Source: Platerodrilus igneus (lineage: Eukaryota; Arthropoda; Insecta; Coleoptera; Lycidae). From it: DNA of 64,000 nucleotides. Made by a program: the position numbers and the translations under genes. Location of the stretch: contig JARFIW010001469.1 in the NCBI GenBank assembly GCA_036346225.1, positions 10,820,001 to 10,884,000 of the forward strand. Reading direction: 5' to 3'. The notes under the pieces are model-generated. The model saw only the letters and a program-made list of their open reading frames with translations, was not told the DNA's origin and ran no database searches. Shown here piece after piece: positions 46,301-57,575 of this stretch. Every line of letters begins with the position of its first letter. Within the stretch, counting starts at the first letter, position 1.

Positions 46301-47200
46301 AACATTCGTCCTTTCTTTCTCACTGTCGTCCAGTGCAAACACATCTCGATATCGTCCGACCAGTTCTTTTACCTTGCCCAGTTGGTGGCCGTTTAATCCT
46401 TGACACGAAGGTATCAACATATCCAGCAATTTCTGTGAGCAACTGTTGGCTGGTTTATCTTTCGTGTCGTCTACACAACGTTTAATATGGCATACTGCAA
46501 TGCAACTTCCCACAACCATGTCTTTCTTAAGAGTCACCGTATGCGGATTAATGTTCAGCACCCTTACTGGTATCATATTTCGAAACTTTACCAGCGTTCT
46601 TCCAATCAGTAATCCCTCTTGACCCATTCCCGATTTAGTTATTTCCACCATACATACTTGTCCTTCTCGGAGCGTACCATCCGGGCGTCCCATTACTATC
46701 ATTTCCGCCTTCTCGGGTATTTTCATATCGCAAATCATTCGAACTTGCATCGCCTGGTTACTCGTACCTTGAAATAGAATCTCATCATCATGTATCTGAA
46801 GCACATTTTCTTTCATGTTTACATGAAACCCATATTCTCTCATAAGATCCATTCCCAAAATCACTTCTTCTGTAATTTCAGGTACCAATACTCGATGATT
46901 AATTTGTTTGTCCCCAATTGCCAACATAACGGCAGCCTCTCCGTGAGTACAAATTTTCTCACCACTTGCCGTTCGAAGACACACCAATACAGGTAGCACT
47001 TTTCCACGACCAACCAAATCTGGTCTCACAATAGTTCTTGTCCCTCCTGTATTCACGAGTAATCGGACAATCCTACCATTAATTCTACTATTGATATAAA
47101 TGCTGTCCAGAGTTCCCATCGACGATGCAGCACGGATGATAATCTCCGGGGCACTACGCTGTGCTGTCGACGTTCGCCCCCTTACATTGACCTGCTTTGG
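46301..47200 (-). pseudogene. pro: Protease, family M copy B (active-site Asp replaced)
   Basis: The protease is open in one frame with gag and the beginning of RT, showing that gag-pro-pol is one continuous ORF in this family. The active-site motif reads LLVNTGGT (47043-47057) where copy A has LLVDTGA, so the catalytic Asp and the following small residue are both changed. The C-terminal motif [12 protein letters not shown] is kept. Confidence 0.85.
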
Positions 47201-48598
47201 CGCAACCGGTTGTTTCTTTGGTTCAGTACAGCGTCTCTGCATATGACCAACTTCACCGCAGCTCCAGCATCGCAGACGCCATCTCCGCGGTCGTTGTCTC
47301 TCCAGCTTTTCCGCCTTTCGCTTTTCAAACACACGGTTGATTATTTCATCTATGCTGTTCTGAGCTTGACCAGGTTCCTCTAAGACAGACCAAACTTTGT
47401 GACCCATCCTGTGTGATGTCTGCTTAGCTGCTTCAAATTCAAGCGCTTGGGCCAGTGCGTCATCCAACATTTTTGGCCGTGCTAATCTTAGCGCTTGCTG
47501 TATTTCGCTGTTTTTAATGCCATCCACAAATGTTTGAACAGCCAGTTGTTCGAGGAAACTAGGCGGCTCCGTGGCGTAGTGGTATGTGTGTGACTACTAC
47601 GCCCTAGGTCCCGGGTTCGAATCCCGACACGGTCCGCTTGAAAAATGTTAGGCGAGCATTTTTCGCAAAAATACACCCTCGTTCGGATGAGAGGTAAAAT
47701 GGAGGTCCCGTGTGTGAGTGTTGTCACGCACGTTAAAGATCCCTACCTTGCTTGGAACAGCAAGGATTCGGCAAAATTCAAAATTTTCCAGGTAAAAAAA
47801 AAACTCGCTTCCTGGCCAATGTAGTACCTTCGGGTGGAGCATTGGAAAATCACATGTAATGTTCGAGGAAACTATCTGGTGCCGTTGGATATGCCAATTT
47901 AACTTATCTGGCGAAGTCAGCTTCAAATTCTTGCAGGCTTTCACTTGTCTTTTGCGAGCGGTTCTTAACTTGGGCGTGATAAACCTGTTGAAGGTGAGCA
48001 TCTCCATATCTCATCTCAAGCTTCGATGTTAAGAGGTCGTAATCATTCTGCTGGTGATTGGGAATCGTTTGTAAGATGTTAAGAGCTTCCCCCGTAGGGC
48101 CACTATTAAGGAGATAGCCTTCTCTTTGTAGCACCAACTGTTGGCTATTGCAGCGGCTTCAAATTGTTTCAAATATGTGGGCCAAGGTGTTATACCATCA
48201 AATGTGGGTAGTTTCACCTTAAATTTTGACGGTAATGACTCGCTTCCTTCCATGCTTCTTATTTCTGGATTCTTCTGATTCACAACCTGGTTTACTAATT
48301 CAAGTGGCCGCGTTGTTAGTGAAATCATTTGTTCTTGCAGCTTCATCACATCTTCTTCCATTTTTACCAATTCACTGTCCAACTTTTGCTCAATTGTTTT
48401 TACCTGTTCAGTGAAATCTTCTTTCAATGCAATGGAGCTTTCCATTAATTTTCGTTCTAACGTGGCTGTATTTTCACTTAACCTTTCTATTTTCGCAGCA
48501 TTTTCACTTAACTTCTCTTCCATACCGGATTTAAAATCCTTAAGGAAATTCATTAAAGTTTCTGCGTCCATCTTACTTTGGCTTCTTGTAACTGGCAT
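47201..48598 (-). pseudogene. gag: gag of family M copy B, interrupted by a SINE
   Basis: It starts at the ATG 48596-48598 (MPVTRSQ). A one-base loss in a run of G near 48095 shifts the frame, a TAA near 47910 stops it, and a SINE (47561-47859) splits the capsid domain. The zinc knuckle is present near 47240-47275 ([13 protein letters not shown]). The N-terminal coiled-coil part is shorter than in copy A because the LSENA repeat is single. Confidence 0.88.
47561..47859 (+). repeat. tRNA-derived SINE inserted in gag of copy B
   Basis: This is the best-preserved SINE here: head AGGCGGCTCCGTGGCGTAG, A-box-like GTGGCGTAGTGG, B box GGTTCGAATCC, body as elsewhere, end CACATGTA. It is flanked by a perfect 14-bp target duplication TGTTCGAGGAAACT (47547-47560 and 47860-47873), the usual mark of LINE-driven insertion. 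Confidence 0.95.
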
Positions 48599-48669
48599 AT
48601 ATAAACTGCTTAAAGACTGCTTTAGACTTGTGTGTCTTTCCTTTTAAATTAATCACTACATATCCCGCA

Positions 48670-48679
48670 CCTGACACCA
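48670..48679 (-). other. Primer binding site of family M copy B
   Basis: On the minus strand TGGTGTCAGGTGCGGGAT starts one base after the LTR. It matches the 3' end of leucine tRNAs better than copy A does. Confidence 0.65.
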
Positions 48680-48680
48680 G

Positions 48681-49213
48681 TGAAGCGGGCTACTGCTACC
48701 GCGTTTCTCTAATTTAAAACAAGTAATAACAAGAGTCTTTATTACTCACTGTTCACAAGTCTAATTAACGGTATATGCCTTATTTATAGATGTTTTCAGT
48801 CTAATTACCGATGAAGCACTATCACACTAATGAATCTACAAGCACTAATATCTTCTTAAACTAACTTCTTTACCATAGGTCCATTAATAACACTAACACA
48901 ACTATTTTTATTACACTTCTATTTATTTATGTATACTACAAGCTGCATGTACATTAGACACATCATATAACATTTATGTATACTCTTGGACTTCTAAAAG
49001 CTCAACTACTTTTACTTTACAACGATATAATTTACATTAGACGTTCTAGTATAGACTGACTTCTTACTTTCATAAGGGGTCTTATATATTCCCTGAATTA
49101 AAGATATGACTCATCCTTCAATAATTCATAGAAGCTTCCCGGTCCATTGGGAATAAACTGTGCTTGTGGCGTTTTTGTGTGTTTGATGGGTTGCCTACTA
49201 GTAGCTCGCAACA
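48681..49213 (-). repeat. 5' LTR of family M copy B
   Basis: On the minus strand it begins TGTTGCGAGCTACTAGTAGG and ends GCCCGCTTCA. This is the subtype of the solo LTRs at 53511, 59783 and 15218, not that of its own 3' LTR. Confidence 0.92.
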
Positions 49214-49887
49214 ATAATAAAATAAAGAGGGTTGGCCAAAATTTTCTGAATGGTAGAATAATTTAGATACAAATGAAATTAGATTATATAATTAATTTTA
49301 TTTATGTAGTTCAATTTAGATATAAAAATTGACATAATTAAAAATTTGTTTTGTTTAAAACAAATGTAAAATATATAATCATTTATCACCCTGACAAGCA
49401 GCATTTTGCGAGCTTAAGGTGATTTCTTTAGATACATGTGAAATACAAATATTTGAATTGAATTGAACCACTACTAATACTACTACTATACTATTACTAC
49501 TACACCGTTTGAGAAAACATCCAGATTATTTATTTATACACATGATTTAGATAAACATGGTTAAATTTATATTCGGCCAATACCTGTGTTAGTTTTACGC
49601 TTCTAAAATTTATACGTAGTTTCGTTATGAAACAACAAACCCTTGTATGGCTCCATGTTTGTTTTTTGGAACCACCCAAAGAAAGATCTTTTAAACCAAC
49701 TCTGTTACCAACTATTCTGCAAATAAATTAAAATAACATTACAGTATAGTAACAGGGTTCTCCTTTACAATAGCACTTTTTTATTAATGGTCGTTATATA
49801 TTTTCTCACAAATAAAACTTTGATCGTTATTGGGATAAAAGTTGCAGATGCTCTTTCAGTGCTGTATGTTGAATTCATTCTGCGATG
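49214..49887. other. No recognisable gene
   Basis: AT-rich DNA. A short (ACT)n-like run lies near 49471-49503. Confidence 0.5.
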
Positions 49888-50235
49888 TTACAAAAAAAAT
49901 TTTCTATTCCTTCTCAAACGTTTGATATTAGTAGAACCACAAACACCATCTATTAATTGAAGTACAATCATTAATGGCAGTGCGATCAGTAGTACTGATG
50001 TAAAATAGATTATGGTAATTATGGTTTTAAATGCATCACGTGCCAACAATACTACAATGGAAACTCTTGCCAAAAATGGGTACAAGATGGATGTTATTAA
50101 AATCAAGGTAAATAGACATATATAATCGTTTTCTTCTGAACGTATTTTTTCGGAATTTTGAATAATGAAATAAACAGATTGATTAGGTATTCGCTTCTGT
50201 TTCAAAGACTTGCATTGTCCACAAGTTATTTTCAT
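49888..50235 (-). CDS. Hypothetical multi-pass membrane protein or exon
   Basis: A 115-residue frame opens with ATG and has a CxxC (CGQC) near the start. It is followed by two or three long hydrophobic stretches (about residues 38-62 and 70-95) and a basic end (RLRRNRK). It could be an exon of a membrane protein. No family recognised and no repeat partner in the window. In AT-rich DNA such hydrophobic frames also arise by chance. Confidence 0.25.
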   Translation of the reverse strand: MKITCGQCKSLKQKRIPNQSVYFIIQNSEKIRSEENDYICLFTLILITSILYPFLARVSIVVLLARDAFKTIITIIYFTSVLLIALPLMIVLQLIDGVCGSTNIKRLRRNRKFFL

Positions 50236-50904
50236 AGCCTTTCTACTTGGATTTTGAATGATTTACGTTATAAACGTCATTCTTGTCATTTTGAAAATCA
50301 ACCTCGTTTGTTTTAGTACTCACAGGATACTAGTAACTGATGCAGATTTAGCATTTAAAGTAAGAGAATGTCCATATCATCAATTTATTCAAGTAAATAA
50401 TGAAAAATGTTCAAGTTTAAATCATAATTTGAATTTGATAACAAATATCGGAAACAACACGTAAGGTTGGTTGCACTGCTGGATGAATCTATTACCCTAG
50501 AATGGTAAACATTATCCTTGGCGTAGGAAATATTTTTAGCTGCGGGGAAATAATCTAAAATGCGAGTATTAGGAAAAATTTCTTTGGCAAATAATAAGAA
50601 AAATTTATTGAGAAAATAATTTTGAAAAGCTTTTCAGCTTTAAACATACAAATTCAACATCAAAATTGTTACCGGTAATGAAGTGTTAAATTTTGAATTA
50701 CTCAGAGAGAAGGAAATCCAGTAACAAATTAATGGTCCACAATTTAACTACAGTGATGAGGGAGTGGGTCCCTATAGAAACAAATAACAAAATAGAAAAG
50801 ATCGCTAAATATAAAGATGAGCAGTTACACTTACAAGCGACGTTACCTGCATAAACAATATAAAAATTTTCTTCGCGGACTTAAGAAACAATAAGGGATT
50901 TAAT

Positions 50905-51214
50905 TAAATTCCTGTCGACGCAAAAAAACTAGCCGAAGAATTAGAAATTGAGCCTAGTTTTTCATCTACGCAAATTGCTCGTCAAAGAAAAAAGATAAAA
51001 CAGTTTCATTACGAAAGCAATGACGAATCAATACCAGACCCGAAAATTTATTATAAGGTGTGTGTTCTTCTCCATACTAGACCAGACCTTATCGTCTCTT
51101 AATAAGAGGTTTAAGAGGTTGGAGCAGTTTAATAATATTTTTGGATTTGTTTATAAAATGTTTAATTTAACTGAAGAAGAATTAAGAAAATCGTGTGAAT
51201 ACATGAATACGTGA
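50905..51214 (+). pseudogene. hAT-like transposase fragment (ZMYM1-like type)
   Basis: The first part reads AKKLAEELEIEPSFSS and RQRKKIKQFHYE, then after a one-base shift near 51055 FFSILDQTLSSLNKRF and FNNIFGFVYKMFNLTEEEL. This succession is typical of the hAT-derived ZMYM1-like proteins of animals, just before the C-terminal dimerisation domain. Both ends are missing. Assigned from pattern memory, so moderate confidence. Confidence 0.6.
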
Positions 51215-51364
51215 GTACATTGAAAGATGAATCATCTATAGAATCAGATATTGACACAGACGACAGTAGAGTGTTTTGGGAAAGTATGGAACCTCATTTC
51301 CACCAGCATCCTCATTTCCACACACATCTGGACCATATGGTTTTCTTCGACTAGCCATTTTCAT

Positions 51365-51956
51365 CTTACGCAATAAATATATCTTATTTAGCTCATCTTC
51401 GAGATAAATCTATCTTGTTTAGTGTCAATTAATATTAGATTTTTCTCAGCTACCGGAATTTCTAGGAATTTTTTAGATGACATCACTCCCTAAGGCGGTA
51501 CCTCAATTTTAAGATTTTTTACCGGCAGCAATTTCTGACCGTCCTTATAAATTTTTTAACCATGCGCCACACCTCAAATGAGTCTAGAATTTTACGCAGA
51601 ATCCGAATCTGCAAACAGATTTAAAATCCAACCACCCCTAACCATTTTACTCACATATCCTCTAGCAGACATATTAAAGATTATTTTTTTTAAGATAAAT
51701 CTATCTTGTTTGGTGTCAATTAACATTAAATTTTTCTCAGCCACCTGAGTTTTTAGCAATTTTTTAGATGGCATCACTCCCTAAGGCGGTACCCTAATTT
51801 TAAGATTTTTTACCGGCAGCGATTTCTGACCGTCCTTATACATTTTTTAGCCATGTGACACATCAAACAAGTCTATAATTTTACGCAGAATCTGAATCTG
51901 CAAACAGATTTAAAATCCGACCACCCCTAATCACTTTACTCACATACCCTCTGTAA
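51365..51956 (+). repeat. Two tandem copies of a 300-bp repeat
   Basis: Copies at about 51365-51660 and 51661-51956 share CTATCTTGTTTGGTGTCAAT, CATCACTCCCTAAGGCGGTA, TTTTTTACCGGCAGCGATTT and GCAAACAGATTTAAAATCC. A third, diverged copy lies at 54663-54905. No coding frame. Confidence 0.82.
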
Positions 51957-53510
51957 CATTATTTTGTAATGTTAACTAATAAACAGATTAATTAATTAAT
52001 TAAATTTCAATAACTTGCATAACTTATAGGAAAAATTCCATAATAAATTACTTTTATATTTTAGTAAGCATCCCTTATAATAAAAACCAGGTTTAGAAAT
52101 AGCTTTAGGCTTAAATATTATACATTCCAGCGGCTGTCATCATAATTTAATAGTCCTACTTTGCAAATCCGAATACAATAGGCCCTTTTAAAACTTAGGT
52201 CGGTTATAGATCGACAAATCTGATAAATTTAAATGGAATAGTACCTTTTAACGTAAACAAAGAAAAGCAATTTTCAGTTGTAAAACTTAATTTTCTTAAT
52301 AATTTTGTTGATTGTCAAGAGTTATAAAAAACCAAACATTATAAATAGCCAAACTATCTACCAATTTGATTTGTTCAAACATTGCAAGTAATTTTAAGTA
52401 GTCTGGAGACAACTATTGTATTAAAAATCCATTTCGGCTCAAGGGGGTTAACCGGTCTTTTGTTAATGGCAGACAACTGTCGCCAATCGGTATGGTCCAC
52501 AATTCAGTAATTAAAATTCCAAGAAGATACAACATATTTAAACCCTTAGAAAAATAATTGCTTTCGTGACCCTCATCTTGAAAGGAGCTGGATTTGGTTT
52601 CTGAAATCTTGTTTTTGGGACTTTCTGTTAATAGTCATTGGATAAGAAAATATGACGTAAATAATGGTTAGAGTAGGGATTAATATATAACTTAAGGTTT
52701 TAGCCTAAACAGAGATTCCAATGGGATTGTCTGTTGTCAAAAGGTAGAAAGAAAGGTAGTCAGAGAAGTTTGCGGGTAGCGTTCTCCGGCATCACAGATA
52801 TGATATTGCACTTAGTATCACGATAGTGAAATTGGAAAGGAGTAATTAACTCTTCCAGTTCGCGAGGGTTAATGCCCGTGTGTTCGCGGATTTATCAGTG
52901 ATATAAAGTATAGAATAAAAAGCTTGTATGCGTGTGACGCACAAATTAAGTTAAATTATCAACAAGATCCTGCCGGGTTCGTGTGCCATTGAATTATTTA
53001 ATAAGTACAAGGAACAAGAGCAACAAGCGAGATTCTCTCCCCCAATTTAAAAGCTGTTCTGAGTTGGAAGGCAAGCCATCAAACAATTGACGATTTTTAG
53101 TAAGTAAATTTTTATAGTTAAATTGCCATGACAAATTTTTAGTTAATTTATTTATTTACTTATGTACGTAAAATTATCATAATTCCATATCAACCATTTA
53201 ATCTAAATTTCTAAATAAAAATCAATGAATTTCCGAATGTAAAAGGTTCACATTTATTGCTCTGTTAATTAAATAGTTTTTGTTTGCCGTTGATTGAATC
53301 AATAGTTTTCTATGTTTTATCATGAGAGTTGCATAAGTAGTCAAAAAGGTAAGAGTTGATTAAAAGAAACAATTGTCCTCCTTGGGATGACAAGTCTCTC
53401 GAAATTTTGCACGAACATTTGGACATTCTCGATTTGTCTGGCGCTCTTGGTAATTGTCATTAAGCCACAATATTTATGAAAGGTAAGTGCCAAATTTTTT
53501 TGTAGTATAT
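51957..53510. other. No recognisable gene
   Basis: Mostly AT-rich. Moderately GC-richer patches lie near 52440-52490 and 52760-52900 without a clear reading frame. Confidence 0.5.
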
Positions 53511-54498
53511 TGTTGCGAGCTACTAGTAGGCAACCCATCAAACACACAAAACGCCGCAAGCACTGTTTATTCTCAAGGATTCGAGAATGCTTCTAGTAAT
53601 TACTGGAAGATGAGTCATATCTTTAATTCAGGGTATATATAAGACCGCTTATGAATGTAAGAAGTTAGTCTATATCAGAATGTAGAACATAAATTATATC
53701 GTGTACAGTAAACGTAGTTAAGTTTTTGGAAGTCCAAGAGTATACATAAATGTTATATGATGTGTGTCTAATGTACATGCAGCTTGTAATATACATAAAT
53801 AAATAGAAGTGTAATAAGTAATAGTTGTGTTAGTGTTATTAATGGACCTGGACGGGTTTCAATCACTTTCCACGATATAGAAATTTTAAGTAGGACTGTA
53901 ATTACATAGGATTTTCAATAACTAAATAAATTAAATTATTTAGAGTTGGAGATAATGCAAACAATTAGTTTCTATATAATAAAGCAAACAAACACTCACC
54001 TTGTCCTTCCAGTTGACTGCATATACGAGCGCTCGTTCTTGCGGACACATGGACAGGTTAAACGTGAATTGCCTGTTCTTTAATATACAGCCATAAACCA
54101 AAATATAAACACTGACTCCAAATCACACAGTAACCACTACATAGGTTACATACAAAAAAAGGGCGGTACACACATTTAACCCGTCAATAATATATTTACA
54201 TGTTACTTCCACCAAGTATGAAAAGTAACTTTATTTAAAATAACAAAAGAGTGGGAATACACTCTCACTAATATATATCGGAATTATTCGCGAACTAACC
54301 TATTGTTACCGATCTCACTAATATACCGGATTTATACGCGAGTTAACCGAACAGGACCTATGGTAAAGAAGTTAGTTTAAGAAGATATTAGTGCTTGTAA
54401 ATTCATTAGTGTGATAGTGCTTCATTGTTAATTGGACTGAAAACTCTTGTTATTACTTGTTTTAAATTAGAGAAACGCGGTAGCAGTAGTCCGCTTCA
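53511..54498 (+). repeat. Family M solo LTR carrying another solo LTR
   Basis: TGTTGCGAGCTACTAGTAGG... to GTAGTCCGCTTCA is a single LTR interrupted at 53849-54353. The target duplication is ATAT (53507-53510 and 54499-54502). It has lost about 60 bases between GGACTGAAAAC and CTTGTTATTAC. Confidence 0.92.
53849..54353 (+). repeat. Solo LTR of another element nested in the family M LTR
   Basis: 505 bp that starts TGGACGGG and ends CCGAACA (TG...CA), with a 5-bp duplication GGACC on both sides (53844-53848 and 54354-54358). Inside, the block CTCACTAATATA...CGCGA..TAACC occurs twice near the 3' end (about 54265-54350). No partner elsewhere in the window. Confidence 0.78.
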
Positions 54499-54662
54499 AT
54501 ATTATATATTAATTTAGCCATTTCTGCAAAATTTTAACCCTGTATATGATCCACGACCTTCCGCTAGCTAGTGCCGGTGACCCCCCCCCCCTTAATTTTT
54601 GTTTTACAGGCCGCCACCATTTTATAATTTTAATGAAAAATATATACTTAGTTGCTTTTCCG

Positions 54663-54905
54663 CCTGTAACACCTCTAGCAGACATATTAAAGATTATTTC
54701 TTTTAAGATAATCTATCTTGTTTGGTGCCAATTAATATTAGATTTTTCTCAGCTACCCGAATTTCTAAAAAAATTTTAAATAGCATCATCCCCCAGGGAG
54801 CTACCCTCATTTAAAGATTTTTACCGGCAGTGATTTCTAACCATCAGTATAAATTTTTAACCATGCAACACATCAAATTAGTATAGAATTTTCCTAGAAA
54901 TAATT
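54663..54905 (+). repeat. Third copy of the 300-bp repeat
   Basis: It matches 51365-51956 (CCTCTAGCAGACATATTAAAG, AATCTATCTTGTTTGGTGCC, ACCGGCAGTGATTTC) with more changes. A run of ten or eleven C lies just upstream at 54582-54592. Confidence 0.78.
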
Positions 54906-55263
54906 TGCATAGATACTCTGAAATTAATAAGCAAATATGCAAAAATTTAAATATTACAGTATAGGTAATTTATGAGTCGACACTTCAAGCTATTTGTAAT
55001 TATTAGTGAACGTTGTTCTTTATGCAAAGGAGAAATGATTCTCAAATTATTAACTTAACAAAGCGCGTACATGAAAATTTTGATATCTTCAAATTATAGA
55101 GGATCTTTTTTAAATTGTAAATAGGGATTTAAAAAAAATTGTAACATACTGTTTTAATACGCTCTAATTAGTTCTATGATTTCTAAAAATAGTTATTTTC
55201 TAGTTTAATTTTAGCATTCTAATTATTAGAATGAAGGTCTTGTAGCATAAATATGTCTGTAAT

Positions 55264-56460
55264 TGTAACGGCTGCAAGACTACCCAAGTAGCGCCCTAGC
55301 GAAGTTTCCAGGAAGATCTAATCCAAGAGTTAATCAATTTTTCCTAAGGCGCTTTACTTCAAAGGCACTAAAACATGTCAGATTAGTTGCTATCTATGAT
55401 TAGATGTCAATCATGTTTTAGGATCTTATTTATGTCAGGGTGGTCGGAGGCAATTTTTCAATTAGCGGAGTACTCAACTGAAATTGGTTCCGGGATCTAC
55501 TTGTGTGGCTATCTTAGGGCAATTGGCAGTTTAATTAATCTTAAAGATTTACGACCGGCGTATCCTAAGCCGAGCATGAGAGCCAAGAAAGGGGTTATTT
55601 TTCAATTAACTTAAATGTATATAAGGATGCCAGCCGGTGGTAATCGGGGTTGTTTATTTCCAGACGCGTTAGAGTCTAAAGCTCGCGGACTTGCAGGATT
55701 GAGTAAGTGTTTTATTTCTCTGAATTCAAGTGCGTGCCGTTATGTTCAAAGTTAGTTTATTTCTCTGAGTAAGTAATTATTATATATGGTATTACTATGA
55801 ACTCAAGGCTGTGTTATGCATCATAAGTCTTTTATTTGTTTAAATACAATATCTGTCGGCTTCCATAACATACAACTTCGGGTTAAAGCTCCGTTCCAGT
55901 AATTTAATCCCGTTAGGTTATTGTTAAAGACCGCATCTTTTGAAGGGTTTCTTATTTTATTGTGTTTCGACGTTGTGAAGGTCGTGTTTTTCCTGTATTG
56001 ATGACCCCGTGATTAAAGGAAGGTCGTTTCAGTATGCAAGTTAAGTAGACTACGGTAGCGTTAATTAATTATATGTATTGGGGTGGTTGCACCCAGAACT
56101 GTTGTTAATATTCATAAAATAAGGACTTTAGAATTGTTTAGTTAAGTTGTGTTTGTGCTAGCCGGAGACTTTATAACATTTGCCCTGTGAAGTGACGTAT
56201 TTTCTGTCCTGCAATCTTGATTCATCGCCACGAACAAAGTGCGACGAGAGCTATTACCGCGATCGGTCCATGGGCCGTTTAATTCTCATGGTGGCGCCCT
56301 ATTGTAAATAATGTTAATTACTGTATAATTTTGTATGCATATGTAATTAGGTTAAGTTAGTTAGTAGCCCATTTAATAAAACAATTCGAATTTTGTCTTA
56401 GTGTGTTGTTGTTTAATGAACCTCCCCTTCTCACCGACTGCAGCAGCTTGCGAGGCAATG
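55264..56460 (+). promoter_or_regulatory. Candidate solo LTR or promoter of an unknown element
   Basis: TGTAACGGCTGCAAGAC opens a moderately GC-rich stretch with a TATA box (TATATAAGG, about 55618-55626) and a GC-rich leader. AATAAA follows at 56375-56380 with a GT-rich block (TGTGTTGTTG). This is the layout of an LTR (U3, R, U5). I found no matching second copy, clear right border or target duplication, so a host promoter remains possible. Confidence 0.35.
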
Positions 56461-56665
56461 TCCCGAAACGTGAGGGTACTATAGTGTTAGAGGTCCTTCC
56501 CATTTATTATTTATTGTTAATTGGATACCCTCACGCGGTAGGTAAATATTCAAATTACAAGATGATGCATTGGAGATTGTAAATTAATTAAACTTGCAAG
56601 TGATAACTAATTTATTAGTAAATACCTTGATTGCAGAGTTCTTATTTACACAATTACTATCGTCT

Positions 56666-57330
56666 TAGGTACCATTATATCAACTAGCTTTCTTTTACGA
56701 AAACGAATTGCTTCTTCATCAGGTTTAAATGTTATTGTGCTTCCTTGAGTAACCAGATCAGAGTCGGATTTGGAATCAGTTACATTCACTAACCTTCTTT
56801 GCCGCATATCGGATCCACCATCATTCGGTGTTAGCAGAAATCTTCGACCTGGAGGCCCACGTCGAATATCACCATCTTTACGCTCTGAACGTCCGAAGCG
56901 ATCGACGGATATTTTTCAAAACTGATCGACTTTTTATCAGGTTTATTCTATTATACCCTGCTCTCTTAATTCTTCTATTATAGATACCATTTCGTTTATG
57001 TTTTCTTGCTTGTATTTCCAGCTCGGTTGGATGCATTCAATAATTTTAACCGGTCGATTAGTTCGCGAATGTAGTTCCAGTAGACATATTTTTCAAACTT
57101 CTTGTTATTTATCAGAAACTCGTTTAAATCTTGTAATGCGTATGGATTCAAACGTTCTTCTAATAATCGATGCTGATCTGACTATGTCCAAGTACTTCAG
57201 TAAATCTTCTTTTAGACTGAAATCACCGTCTTCGGGGTCGATGTTTTTAAAGGTTAGCAGATTGTATGGACCTCTAGTACCGGGGTAAACGTTATTATTT
57301 AAGGTGATGTCGCTAGTTGAATTTAACGTT
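56666..57330 (-). pseudogene. Degenerate coding sequence of unrecognised family
   Basis: On the minus strand several open pieces in shifting frames look genuinely coding. One, at about 57300-57150, carries GPYNLLTFKNIDPEDGDF. Another, at about 57110-57000, includes FEKYVYWNYIRELIDRL. A third, at about 56890-56666, carries RRGPPGRRFLLTPNDG and MRQRRLVNV. The last motif resembles unnamed proteins that I associate with large DNA elements of the Polinton or adintovirus-like kind, but I cannot name a family. It probably belongs with 59230-59782, from which it is separated by the mariner. Confidence 0.4.
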
Positions 57331-57575
57331 GGTGATAATTAAATTGTCTGATATGAATCCAGCGAATGGTGTAAAAAAATCTCAAGTGTATCAAAAAAGC
57401 GTTCTTTTACAACGAAAAACTCGAGTCAATTACATTCTAAATTTTTTTTAATTTTCTTTATTGGTAACATTAATTAAAATATTCTTATACTTAGACATTC
57501 ACGTATATATTCTAATTTTCAATTCAAATTTAGTAAAACTTATTCTAAAATAATACATTTTTTAAATACTTAATA

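Larger units (their letters stand above)
42420..49213 (-). mobile_element. Ty3/gypsy LTR retrotransposon, family M copy B
   Basis: On the minus strand: 5' LTR 48681-49213, primer site, gag, protease, RT, RNase H, integrase, macrodomain and CCCH finger, polypurine tract, and 3' LTR 42420-42953. It is colinear with copy A over the entire interior. The flanks are ATAT (42416-42419) and ATAA (49214-49217), a probable 4-bp duplication with one change. It is broken by substitutions (stops), several indels and a SINE. The two LTRs differ widely and belong to different subtypes. Confidence 0.94.
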
